DNA of 64,000 nucleotides, taken from assembly GCA_021234155.1 (NCBI GenBank), contig JAJEKV010000001.1, forward strand, positions 36,750,826 to 36,814,825. Direction: 5' to 3'. The stretch is from Isoetes taiwanensis (lineage: Eukaryota > Streptophyta > Lycopodiopsida > Isoetales > Isoetaceae). The notes under the pieces were generated by a model, which saw only the letters and a list, made by a program, of their open reading frames with translations, was not told the origin of the DNA and did no database searches. Below, piece after piece: positions 1-10,028 of the stretch; the stretch's first letter is position 1; each line of letters begins with the position of its first letter. A program made the translations under genes and the position numbers.

Positions 1-171
1 ATTTATTTATCTGAGATAGTCAATCCAATTGTTGATCAAGAATGGGGATGTGATGCCATAGAGACACAAATTCAAGATTATATCCACGAGAACACTAAAC
101 TACTCAGTTACATACACAATTTGATCGACGGGTACTTGTGGATGGATGAATATAGTGGAACTACAAACTGA
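1..171 (+). CDS. 3' part of an unrecognised reading frame
   Basis: Frame 1 is open from the first base of the window to a TGA at 169-171, giving 56 residues that include LSEIVNPIVDQEWGCDAIE and end in WMDEYSGTTN. The frame enters from outside the window, so the start is unknown. The composition looks like a soluble, acidic protein, with no membrane segment. I do not recognise the family. It could be the last exon of a host gene, or of a gene carried by the Helitron whose 3' end lies at 5638. Chance open frames of this size do occur, so confidence is low. Confidence 0.3.
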   Translation: MYLSEIVNPIVDQEWGCDAIETQIQDYIHENTKLLSYIHNLIDGYLWMDEYSGTTN

Positions 172-634
172 TTGCAAGTACATGGTCTTTTATTCTGGGC
201 CATTTAATAGTTAGTTATTATTTTGCCGAAAAGACAGCGAACAATTTTACCTAAAACTAGAAAAATCGTGAGCTATTTTCTCGTCCGTACTGCCGGGCAT
301 TCGTTGTCTACGAACAACAGATAAATTGTTCTGGGTTGGCAGCATTCATGCATGCCTCCTTCTTTCTTGCCGGAACGAAAAACGGGGATTGAAGTTTCTC
401 TGGTCGGATTTGGACCCCCAAAGTCGGTTCTTTTGATTTCTTCTCTTCCGAGTTCTTGTTTGATCGAGGATCATGTCTAATGCAAGTAGAACGTGAGGTG
501 ATAAGGCAGTCGCTTTCTTGGGTTCGGATCCTTTGACGCTTTAGTTTGCTGGTGGGTTTCTTTTTCTTTTGCTGATCGTTTTCTTATGAATCTAAATTGT
601 GCCCTTTTCTTGTCTGCAGCCAGAACTGTGTTTT
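172..634. other. No gene seen; possible 5' leader
   Basis: No long reading frame is visible. The stretch 420-600 is T-rich and ends in a good acceptor (TCTTGTCTGCAG at 608-619), so it could be a leader intron for the small frame that begins at 635. Confidence 0.3.
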
Positions 635-956
635 AATGGCAGAAAACAACATGGTTTCTGTGTTATCGGACTTGGGTTTTTCTGTGTCTGAGTTCCCTCC
701 CGATGTAAACGCCCCCTCAGTTCCCTATGGATTAAAACAGACCCCTGATGAAAGTTCTTCTCCGGTTGATCAGGATGAAGTAAATGACGGTATGTCCTTT
801 CCATTGTCATCTTTAGACCCTCCTTTGCCACCTGACCATGCATAACATCGGAAGTCTGGTTCAGTGCAATATGTGAATGACGGTGATGCTGCATACAACG
901 GACTCGATTTGCATTTTTCTCTTGCAGCCAGTGACGAATCTCTGGCTTCAAGTTGA
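635..956 (+). CDS. Candidate two-exon fragment, MAENN... protein
   Basis: An ATG at 635, just after a plausible acceptor at 619, opens a frame beginning MAENNMVSVLSDLGFSVSEF and rich in S, P, D and E. A donor (GACG|GTATGT) at 789/790 and an acceptor (CTCTTGCAG) at 927 would join it in phase to ASDESLASS and a TGA at 954-956, about 60 residues in all. A second copy of the NDESLAAS wording occurs downstream at about 976 in the same frame after the stop. The protein is not recognised. It lies upstream of a Helitron 3' end, so it may be a captured fragment. The splice model is inferred. Confidence 0.3.
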
Positions 957-1076
957 CATCATCGTTCTAGGATGTTTAATGATGAATCTCTTGCTGCAAG
1001 TATATTGGCTTTGTCAAGATGAGACCATCACGTTTTACATATGCCATGTCTTTGATTGCCAATACTCTCCCTTAAA

Positions 1077-1146
1077 GAAAAGCATACCAGAACTTCTTTT
1101 TAGCCATCCACAAGGTTAGATGAACAGAAGTTCTGGTATGCTTTTC
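1077..1146. repeat. Perfect 21-bp inverted repeat (hairpin)
   Basis: The 21 bases at 1077-1097 (beginning GAAAAGCATACCAG) are the exact reverse complement of 1126-1146, with a 28-base spacer. An RNA from either strand would fold into a perfect 21-bp stem. The paired length is short for a typical plant miRNA precursor. Confidence 0.7.
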
Positions 1147-1807
1147 AGAAAATGTGCTACACTCATGGTTAGATATGCTTTTCCCCAATGCCAGTTCAAA
1201 TCTCACGTTCAGGTAACAAGACCAAGGTAACAAGACCAAGGTATGGAGAAGTGCCATAGTTATGGCAAAACACAGCTCCTACAATAGTTTAACATCAATG
1301 CAAAGAACATACTCAATGCCATAGAAAGTATCTATGCGGATTGCTGTATATTCAGCGGGATGTGGTTAATCCTTATCAGCTAGAGAACAACCGCACGGTG
1401 AGTTTGTGGCAGTTTGAAGCTCTTGAAATGCCAACAAGCCATGAATTACATGTAAAAGATGCTCTAATTCTGCACTTGTGGTGGTGGTGTCTGATAACCC
1501 ATGTCTTACATTTTAGGTTAACCTAATCACGTAATACAGAAAGGTTGCTGCACAGATGCATATCATACATTGACACCCACATTCAGACATGTGAGTACGT
1601 ATGAGGGGTCCATTGTAGCTTATAAACGTAGCATGATTCCTTAGAAAGATGAGAATTTGAACGTGTCCATCAAAGTCTTGCTCACATAATTTTTAAAGAT
1701 ATAAAAATTCCTACATAAGCATTGTTCCTTACAGAAACAAACATGAGCCTATTTTTGAATTGCTGCCATGGCTGAGACAAAAAAATGCTAGCACAGGAGT
1801 AAAAGCA

Positions 1808-2606
1808 ATGCTAGACTCTACCAAGAAACCAATGGCTGGAGTTCCTGATGCTTACATACTGCATCATTCTCTTAGGCCCCGAACCAACATGGTAACATCC
1901 TCTAACACTCCCCAAGTCCCAGTTATTGACATTGCAATGCTTCATAGTTCAGGACATGCTGAAGTGGTCCAAGCAGATGGAGAGGCTTGTGAAAAATGGG
2001 GTTTCTTTCAGATTGGTCCCTTACCTTACTTCAACATGGCATATTAGGCTCATCAAATGTTTTGTCTTTGCAGGTTACTAATCATGGTATTCCTGGATCT
2101 GTGTTAGCAGGAATGATGCATGTAGTGCAAGAGTTCTTTGATCTGCCCTTTGAAGACAAAAAACTCTACTATTCCAATGATCCATCTAGGATTATGAGGT
2201 TTGAAACCAGCTTTAATCCAAAACACGACTCCGTCTTAGAATGGCGGGATTACCTCAGGCATCCTCTCTTACCAATTTCCGTGGAACTGTTGCCTCAACA
2301 GCCAGCCTGCTACAAGTAAGTCTTTCCTTTGTAAATTTTCTACACAGAGACTGACACTTTAGTGCTTTACACTTGTCAGGAAGGCTGCATTAGAGTATGC
2401 TGATCATTTGAATAAACTATCCTCATCCCTCTTGGCTGCTATCTCAGAGAGCCTGAATCTTGAGTCAGGTTATATAGCAGAGATATTTGACAAGATTACT
2501 CTGCTGTCAAATCATTACCCACCTTGTCCAAATCTAGAGCTTACCATTGGAGTGAAGAACCATTCAGATCCAGGAGGCATCACCATTTTGATCCAGAACC
2601 ATGATG
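1808..2606 (+). pseudogene. 2-oxoglutarate/Fe(II) dioxygenase, 3'-truncated
   Basis: Three exons encode the N-terminal two thirds of a plant 2OG-Fe(II) oxygenase (DOXC class). Exon 1 (1808-about 2014) has VPDAYIL, the proline-rich PQVPVIDIA strand and EACEKWGFFQI. Exon 2 (2074-2315) opens VTNHGIPGS and carries the DIOX_N helix region. Exon 3 (2380-2606) has YPPCPNLELTIG and the Fe-binding HSD in NHSDPGGITILIQ. The intron 2316-2379 is canonical and in phase. The first intron is not: to keep frame it must start GG (2015) rather than GT, and the only nearby GT shifts the frame. After the donor at 2607 no exon with the second iron-binding His or the RxS 2OG-binding motif follows. The start at 1808 is the first in-frame ATG; earlier bases also stay open. 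A captured, dead fragment is most likely. Confidence 0.8.
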
Positions 2607-3305
2607 GTCTCTAACAATATTTTCTTGCTAAGCATACTTCACAGCATGCATCCAGTCTGGGTTGGTGCTTGTAAATTGTTCTGCACCATACAAATCCCTA
2701 TTCTGCAAATGTAATAAACATAAGGATCCAAGTAAGTGGATGCCCTATAAAGGCTTTTAGATAGCTCTGGCCCGTTACTCCTGCAACAATCTATGGTGAT
2801 CCAGTATTTTCTAAGACGCTTCTAGAAGTCTAGGTCTCTTTTGCTTCTTAGGATTTGTCTTAAACTCACCAGTTCTGTTTGTTGCAGATATGGGAGCAAG
2901 CAAGTGACATAGGAGCACGCAGATTTTGGAGCATCATATGTGTTTTGATCTGAAGTCTCTATTCTTGAGGTATTTTGCTTTGCCAGATCCGTTTCTTTCC
3001 TCTTTTTATTATGAATGTTTGGGTTTTCTTAAGAACGTAATCATATCCTGCACATTATCCGACATAATTCTCCTCCTCTGCCTTCCATTATTAATTCAAG
3101 GTCAAGAAATCGGGCAGCAACAACTCATCCGGTGCACCAGGTTTTCCCTCGCTGATTTGCCAGGTTTCTTCTTCTGAAACAAAACTGAGTATGCCTACAA
3201 GATGTCCAATTAGACTATTAGGGTTTTTGAAACATCCCTGTTTTAGATTTCTCTGTGCAGCTAGATAAACCTATATTTTAGAAGAAGAGTTTCTGAAAGA
3301 ACATC
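2607..3305 (+). other. No gene seen
   Basis: The 3' part of the oxygenase would be expected here but no recognisable exon is present. An acceptor-like TTGTTGCAG ends at 2887, but it leads to MGASK and a stop. The rest is T-rich and intron-like. Confidence 0.4.
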
Positions 3306-3407
3306 ATGGCGGAGAGGATTGTTGTCCAGAGATGGCTTTTAAGGTTTTTGTTCTGCATTTCAGTAATTTCGTTTGTTGTGTTCTTTCATTTGTTCAGCCA
3401 GTATTGA
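3306..3407 (+). CDS. Small ORF with a signal-anchor-like segment
   Basis: An ATG at 3306 opens a 33-codon frame beginning MAERIVVQRWLLRFLFCISV and continuing hydrophobic to HLFSQY before TGA. Basic residues precede about 20 hydrophobic residues, as in the N-terminal anchor of a type II membrane protein such as a Golgi glycosyltransferase. It may be a first coding exon cut from such a gene, but no catalytic part follows. Function unknown. Confidence 0.3.
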   Translation: MAERIVVQRWLLRFLFCISVISFVVFFHLFSQY

Positions 3408-4370
3408 AGAATTTTGTGGGGAGTTTCATAAGTCTAATCATGACACAGATGCACATTGGAGCTGCAGTTGTGGATCTTTTATTTGTGCATCCCATTCCAA
3501 TAGTATTTGTCAGGGCTTATGATTGCATCTTGGGATATTTCTAGCTCTTGAGATATTTCTACTTTGATTGTGGGCCAGGTCAAACCCCGTAAACCCTGTT
3601 AATCTGGCATCTTCCGATACAACATTTGAAATTGGTTTGCTAATGAAATTGTTTTTGTAGCACTAGCTAACCTTCTGGCCCTTTGTTTCGCCTTTTTTTT
3701 CGCTTACCTGATTAGAACATTGTTTCATGCTCAAAGATCTGAAGGACAGTACAAATGCGTAGGAGAATAATTCTTGCCAAAGCTGAGATCATTTTTATAC
3801 TGTCAAAGCTTTATGGAGAAAGGAGAAGATGAGTAGGCACTATGGAATGCCTAAAGAGTTGTCCTCTTAGCCGTACTCTTTACCAGAAGCATTACTCTGA
3901 TGTCATAAACAGTGCAGCTCCATACCCAACCTAGACAACATTTGATGCATGAACTGTGCTTTGATGCTTTGATTAGAGGAGCCGATTTTACAGGAGCTGC
4001 AAAAGATAAGAGGAGGACATGCACCAGGGATTCTCTCTGTGTAAACTTGAAATTGACCTTTTTTGTTCTGAAGAGTTCCAGATTTGAGCTTAATTATTTT
4101 GCAAGGACCTACGAAAAAGTGCCATAGTTTGCTCTAAAACATTCAGTTTTCTTATTTATTTAACATCTGCAATCTGATTCCTAAAACATGTGAATTGCTT
4201 GAATGAGGGAATTTGCTTTGCAAAAAGTCCAATTGTTTAATTGCAATTTTTTTTCCATGTGGAGGAACTGGAGTCAGGCAATTCCGGCATCTTGGCTCTC
4301 AAGGGTGATTATTATCTCTTAGAAATCTGTAGATGAGCCCACAAGGTAGTTTTCTTCTTCGAGAGATCAT
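3408..4370 (+). other. No gene seen
   Basis: AT-rich sequence with only short open frames that I cannot assign. It lies between gene fragments upstream of the Helitron end at 5638. Confidence 0.4.
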
Positions 4371-4478
4371 AGGGAGATCATAGGATCCGCATATGGACAT
4401 CTTTCTTGACATATTTTTTTATCTAGGGAGATCATGGGGTCCATATATGGACATCTTACTTGACATATTTTTTATCTG
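4371..4478 (+). repeat. 54-bp tandem duplication
   Basis: Two consecutive units, 4371-4424 and 4425-4478, share AGGGAGATCAT, then ATATGGACATCTT, CTTGACATATTTTTT and TATCT, with a few substitutions. The purpose is unknown. Confidence 0.65.
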
Positions 4479-5602
4479 TTTACTAATTTCTTGGGATGCT
4501 CATAGCAAAGCTCATGCAGTCTTGCCAGGTACTTTGGTGCCCAGTCCTAAATGCTTAGTGCAAAGTTATTCCGCCTTGGCCAATGTAACAGGTGGAGCAT
4601 CTTTTATATTTTCATCGTTTGTCACTTAAGGATAGCATTTCTTGAATCCCACAACCCATTGAGAGGCAAAGCCATGGTGGTGCAAGTCTGGCACTCAATG
4701 TGGCAATGTTTTTGCAATCTGTACCATTTTTGCCATATTTTAAAGGTAGGGAACTGCTAACCAAGCAGTCTTAAATGTGGATGAATATTGTTTTGGTTTT
4801 CATTCTCAAGGTGGTTTTTGGTGAATCCGTACTCTGATCTTATGTTGCTGATTGTCAATATGTCAATGTGCAAAGCATTCAATTAAACTGTAGGTTGGGA
4901 GCAACCAATTTATGAAGATGGGCTCTAGGAACAAGTTATGAACAAGTTATATTGTTGTGGCTTAATTCTATTACCATTTATCATTTCCAGGTCATTCATA
5001 TTGTGGCAGATGTTAGATGTCTTTCTATAACTGCAACATGATAGATAACAATATTCATCCTACTTAGTAGTTTAGTAGATAACAATATTCATCCTAGATC
5101 AAACAGAAAGGATTAAAGCATTTCTTCGCAAGGTTGGCCGGAAAGAGAGCTCCCTTTGTTACATGTCCCCGATTGAATACTTACTTGGCCCATGTTTGTT
5201 AGACAGAAGATTCCTTTCATTTGACACATCACAACTCACATAAGATTTGCACTACGTACTTTGTAAACACTATCACAAATGCCTGTATTGAAGAAACCAA
5301 TAGCAACAAAACACATTTTTCTATTTCTCTTGCAAATCTAACCCATTGGGCAATGTCGAGCACACGTTTGCTAGAATACATTAGAATAAACTTTTGTCTG
5401 GCTAAAACACTACATAATAGGAATTATGCATGCCACCACCATCAAGACATAGATATTCACTCATAATTACATTAGTTCATTAGCACCATTGCTATTGCTC
5501 CTAGAAATTTCTGGCGCTAGATTTCCCAACTTATACAATTTTTAACCCTTTATTTGTTGTAAAGTTAAGTCCACCATTTTTATTACTTTTTAACTTATGC
5601 AT
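4479..5602 (+). other. No gene seen; Helitron 3' flank
   Basis: AT-rich non-coding sequence leading to the Helitron terminus. Short open frames here lack recognisable motifs. Confidence 0.4.
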
Positions 5603-5638
5603 GACTAAAAGCCCAGCAACGCTGGACACTTTTTCTAG
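5603..5638 (+). mobile_element. 3' terminus of a Helitron (upstream element)
   Basis: The bases GCCCAGCAACGCTGGAC (5611-5627) form a stem-loop with one mismatch. ACTTTTT and a terminal CTAG (5635-5638) follow, and then a T. This is the Helitron 3' layout: hairpin, short spacer, CTRR end, insertion before T. The same 3' block recurs at 9866-9901. The 5' end of this element was not found and may lie before the window. The 2OG-oxygenase fragment and the other bits at 1-5600 would then be its cargo. Confidence 0.7.
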
Positions 5639-6540
5639 TCTATATCTAGTATCTAGTAATAAAAAAAGCAAAATGTAGTTTGTGCAGAGCATCTCGGCCG
5701 TCAATTTCTTTTCCCACAACTTTCATTTTGGACCGTCAGATCATGACTATTCTTATTCTAACCTCTATGTTTTGGGATAATCTGTGCGCAGTTTGAGCCG
5801 TCGATTTTTTTTATTTTATTTTGGTTCGTTGGATTTTCGGTTTCAATTTTGTTTGATGCGGTGTTCCCTCTCCTGCTTCAGGGTCTTCGAAATTGGTTCT
5901 TCCAGTGACATCCTGGGTATGCAATTTATGGAGCCCGGCAGCGGTGATATAGCAACGCAAAGATTCACCTCGGTCTATCTTCATGTGGCAAGGGTTTTGT
6001 CTACAAATCTGTTTGGCCGCAAAAGAAATGGCGGTCTTTGAGATCTTGAATCAAGCCGGTTCTGGGCGCTCTATGGATAGGAGCTTTATTGTTCAAGCTA
6101 TCAATTTCCGATCTTGGAAAAATCAGCTCTGAAGCTGTAGATTACAGATTTGCATTGTCAATTTCAGCCAGGTTAGGAAAGACTCATTTTTTTGTTGATT
6201 TAGTTAGAGGGCAGTCCTTATCTTTGCGCAAATCGGTATGGATTTTATGCCCTACTTCAGTGCCTTGCGCTGCTCAAGCTAACCTAGCTCCCAATCAAAT
6301 GTGCCATTGCTCTTTTTTTTAATTAGTATGATGGCTTTTACTTTATTTCTCTTTAAGTTTGCTGTTTGGATTAAGTCCTTAGCAATTAGAGGCTGTTGTC
6401 CATGTATGAACTTCAATATGGGAGTACCCATGTAATGGTTTATAACAATTCATATACAGGGGATGCATGTGAGCCATAGCCCTGCATTGCATGCTACTGT
6501 AGAGTTAACGTCAGATGAAATGCATCAATGTACCATAAGT

Positions 6541-7101
6541 TTTAGGTTTTATGGCAGTTAAATCACAATCCATCTTGCATTTGGAACATTTCCTTGGTTG
6601 CATGTCTACCATGGTGTTTTTTTGCAACTCATATTCTTGCTGTGTTGTAATTGCAGATTATTGTTAGCACACAAATACATCATCAAGGTTAGGGAGCAGT
6701 GACTCTAGAGCAAATACTATTCAAGGCCTTTAAGTTGGAAGAGTTTTTTGCATACAAAGTGCGGAGGAGATTGCATAGTGAAGGTATTGTTCTACCGTTG
6801 CTCCAAACCTTTAGCCTACGTTTTAGGTTTTATGGCAGTTAAATCACAATCCATCTTGCATTTGGAACATTTCTTTAGTTGCATGTCTACCATGGTGTTT
6901 TTTGCAACTCATATTCTTGCTGTGTTGTAATTGCAGATTATTGTTAACACACAAATACATCATCAAGGTTAGGCAGCAGTGACTCTAGAGCAAATACTAT
7001 TCAAGGCCTTTAAGTTGGAAGAGTTTTTTGCATACACAGTGCGGAGGAGATTGCATAGTGAAGGTATTGTTCTACCATTGCTCCAAACCTTTAGCCCTAC
7101 G
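6541..7101 (+). repeat. 281-bp tandem duplication with an exon-like core
   Basis: Unit 1 (6541-6821) and unit 2 (6822-7101) are nearly identical, with a period of 281. Each begins TTTAGGTTTTATGGCAGTTA and contains an acceptor-like TTGTAATTGCAG followed by about 130 bases ending GCATAGTGAAG|GTATTG. An exon with its flanking intron therefore appears twice. The frame of the exon-like block is interrupted by TAG. Confidence 0.8.
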
Positions 7102-7294
7102 GACCTAAGGCACTGCGCGAACTACCCTGCAATACCATTTTTCTGTAGAAGCTTGAAGTTAGAGGTTGACAGTGATAGACCTCCATATTGTTTCAGTTCT
7201 ATATCCCCCAGACCTGGCCTGCCATGCTATTTTGAGTAAACTAAGAAGATTTATACGGCATATAGAAAGAAAGGCTATGTTCTTGGCAGCATAA

Positions 7295-8252
7295 ATGGAC
7301 TTATATCTAAACACTATGCCCAGATTAGGCTCTGCCTCTGGTAATTTGTATCAAGTTGGGAAATGTTATCTTAGGAAGCCATCGGCACAGGGTCTGTTAC
7401 ATTACAATGCTCAAATCAGCCGACCAGCTGTTATAGAAGCAAGTTCTCCATCTCCAACTCAACCATCAGGTTTGTGGGTTTATGTTTGTTATTGCATGCA
7501 TGCCTTATAGTGTACAGTCTATGTCTCTATACAGCATCTGCATGTCCTTAATGTGTACATACAGGACTCGAGTGGGATACATAGATGATGTGTGTATGTG
7601 TTGGATAAGAGTTACTTGATCTCCACCATGGCATATTCTTAAGACAGCCCAGTTTTCAGCTAGGAGCATCCAGCTTGAATTTTACAGTTCCATGTAGCCT
7701 CGCCATCAAAGTACATGAGACATAGCAGTCTTCATGGGTCACATTGATTATTTGAAGGAATTATAGGTTTTGACCATTTGTACCTAGATTAATGCAGGCT
7801 AATTTATCATAATGATGGTGGCTACATTAGGAATTAACATGATTGTTTTGGGTCAATGGTTAATCCAAATTTGCAGGATTCAATGAAACGAGCTGTTACA
7901 GTTCTTTTAAAATGATTTCTAAAGGCTTGAGGTTTGGATTTGTATACGCTTGTCTCAAAGCTTTTCTATTTTGTTATTACTTGATCCATAATTTGTATTC
8001 TTTTTCTAGGTTATGGTATTGGAGCTGCAAGTGACATACAGTCCAGAAGGGACAGCGGTGCTAGCAGGCCTGATGCTGGAAGTTTAGGGCCTGATGCCTT
8101 ATCCAGGGAGTTGGAGGTAAAAGGATCTGGTTAGTGTTTTTGATTAAAAAACGGTGTTTTATTGATTTCATGCCATATTCAGGTTCTTTCTGATGCACTC
8201 ACAACATTGTCACTTTATCTAAACCGAATGGAACAAGCATTTAGCGAGAATG
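7295..8252 (+). pseudogene. Three in-phase exons, possibly BAG6/Scythe-like
   Basis: The first exon ends SSPSPTQPS plus one base at 7469 (donor GTTTGT). The second is 8010-8116 (acceptor TTTTTCTAG), starts GYGIGAASDIQSRRDSG and ends ALSRELE. The third is 8183-8252, VLSDALTTLSLYLNRMEQAF, ending SENG at a GTAAGT donor. Phases match across both introns (1 and 0), so these are genuine consecutive exons of one gene. The DALTTLSLYLNRMEQ helix recalls the middle of plant ubiquitin-like BAG6-type proteins. This assignment is from memory and uncertain. No start, ubiquitin-like domain or C-terminus is visible, and the exons lie inside a Helitron, so this is probably a captured internal fragment. Confidence 0.5.
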
Positions 8253-8579
8253 GTAAGTTAGACAACGAATGCAGTTGACAAGAATCAGAAGTAGATAGCC
8301 TACCATTTAGGGAAATATTTAAGACATGAGTTTATTTTCATTCGTGTATGTTAGCTATGTAAGCAGGCTCAAGGATTGTACAGTTCTTTTAAAATGATTG
8401 CTAAAGGCTTGAGGTTTGGATTTATATACGCTTGTCTCAAAGCTTTTCTAAAGTCAGCTTCATATTAACGCTTGCACTGGGCAAAGGATGAAAGTAATGC
8501 ACAGCTGAAACATGACAGTTAACAAAGAGGAATTAACCTTGTCACAGGCAATGCTTCATCATGATTGATAATTCCAAAG

Positions 8580-8738
8580 ATGATGTGCCTCCGGATGATG
8601 TTTATCGGTGCAATAGCTGGTGGGATGGCTATTGCCAATTTATTGTTTCTCGCCAGAAAAGATGCCAAAAATGCATCTTTGAAAATTTTGCATGATAAAT
8701 GGAAATGGCGGATCAGGAATTTGGAGCTTGGCAACTAA
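8580..8738 (+). CDS. Small ORF, 52 residues, hydrophobic N-terminus
   Basis: An ATG at 8580 opens a frame that contains MFIGAIAGGMAIANLLFLAR and then a basic, Trp-rich tail (KWKWRIRNLELGN) before TAA at 8736-8738. One membrane segment is likely. An acceptor-like TGTCACAG lies upstream at 8540-8547, so it may be a last exon. I do not recognise it. It lies within the Helitron between the BAG6-like and PTI1-like exons. Confidence 0.3.
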   Translation: MMCLRMMFIGAIAGGMAIANLLFLARKDAKNASLKILHDKWKWRIRNLELGN

Positions 8739-9078
8739 TATAGCATGCACCAAATTACCAAGGCTTATTGGAGTTTCACTTTACTTGGGAATCGTCATGA
8801 TTTGATTAAATTCTTGGTGGTCTTTATTAGGGTGCATTCCCATTACTACGGGACTGTATTTACGAGTTTGCCACGTCAGATATTTGCTGGTCCCTTTTAC
8901 CAGTTTTCCAACGTTCCATTCCCATTAGACCGTCTCCACTCAAGGGACATACTCCATGACCATGTAAACGTTTAAGTCATCTTCACAGGCATCATAAAAC
9001 CACACCAAATTCTGTCAGGGCTTGCAACTTTATGACGCTGAGGCAGTGCTAAGTTTATCCAACTGGTATCACTCTCAG

Positions 9079-9165
9079 GCGACCCCCAGGTTAAGTGAAG
9101 ATAAAGTAAAGCAATGTGTTGATCCAAAGTTGAAAGGAGAATATCCAGCGAAGGCAGTTGCAAAA
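9079..9165 (+). pseudogene. Single exon of a PTI1-like protein kinase
   Basis: Between an acceptor (ATCACTCTCAG) and a donor (GCAAAA|GTAAGT) lies a phase-0 exon of 29 codons: [20 protein letters not shown] followed by EYPAKAVAK. This wording matches subdomains X-XI of the PTI1-like cytoplasmic Ser/Thr kinases, where [16 protein letters not shown] is nearly invariant. No other kinase exon (glycine loop, HRD, DFG) is nearby. Either strand bias or capture could explain it; its position near the right end of a Helitron favours capture. It cannot encode an active kinase. Confidence 0.82.
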
Positions 9166-9865
9166 GTAAGTATTTGGTACAAAAACATCATTCTGCTGGA
9201 TCCACACAATGCATATTCTCAGTAACTGGATTCCAAAGGAGACATTGGAGTTGATTGCTTTTTTGTTTACTTTGAAAGGTCATGAGGCGATATAGAAGCA
9301 AGCTCAATGTTTCTTTCGCAATGGCTTTTTCTAAGCATTAAAATTGTGCAGCCTAATGTGCCATGCCAAGATCTTCGCACTTTGGCTCTTGGACGTTGGC
9401 AAGCATTGCTTAAATATGTGAGGAGCACAAATGATGGGAATGCTTATTATATCTTGCATCTATAATGGATGCAACAACCAGAAGCTCATGTTTGGTTTGT
9501 CCTCATACACAATCTGAAAGAGTAGTTCTTGCCCTAATTCACCTAAATGGGCAATTTGTGCTGGCTATGGCAAATACCATGTGGGCCATGTGGATTTCTA
9601 TAAAATTAGATTTGTATCATTTAAATCTCAATCGTTAAAAAAAAAGGGAACTCCTTTTCGAATACATGACTTGAACATTGTGATCTGCACGATTGCCTTT
9701 GCCTTTTGTGCTTTCTAAAGAGTAACAAGGAGGTTATTGTAAAAGCTATAAGTATGATTGATATCACATTCAATTAATCACTAGACATGCATTTGCACAA
9801 CATTTGAACATCAAGGTTCCTTTCCCTTTTACCACCAACAAAATATTCGCCCAAAAATTATGCCT
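9166..9865 (+). other. No gene seen; Helitron right arm
   Basis: AT-rich non-coding sequence. The next exon of the PTI1-like kinase would be expected shortly after 9165 but was not found. Confidence 0.4.
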
Positions 9866-10028
9866 GACAAAAAGCCCAGCAACGCTGGGCACTTTTTCTA
9901 GTTGAAATATATAAGCAAAATAGTTTAACCGTATTCAACTACAACTTCAGCAAAGACACAACAGCTTCTTCTGGCTTTAAGCTTTAACATGATGCATAAT
10001 TTAAAAGCAAGAAGCCTGCAACACCAGA

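Larger units (their letters stand above)
5639..9901 (+). mobile_element. Non-autonomous Helitron carrying gene fragments
   Basis: The left end starts TCTATATCTAGTATCTAGTA, the TC-plus-AT-rich start usual for plant Helitrons, and follows directly on the CTAG of the preceding element. The first 200 bases contain GGACCGTCAGATC and GAGCCGTCGATT, wording common near plant Helitron 5' ends. The right end has a perfect hairpin GCCCAGC-AAC-GCTGGGC (9874-9890), ACTTTTT, CTAG (9898-9901) and then T. The length is 4263 bp. No Rep/helicase gene is present. The cargo includes a 281-bp tandem duplication, three exons of a possible BAG6-like gene, a small ORF and one PTI1-kinase exon, all on the plus strand. 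Gene capture by Helitrons is well known in plants; these boundaries are inferred from sequence form. Confidence 0.72.

Noticed and set aside
240-300. Reverse-oriented Helitron end at AACTAGAAAAATCG
   Set aside because: There is no hairpin beside the CTAG and no match to the 3' block seen at 5603-5638.
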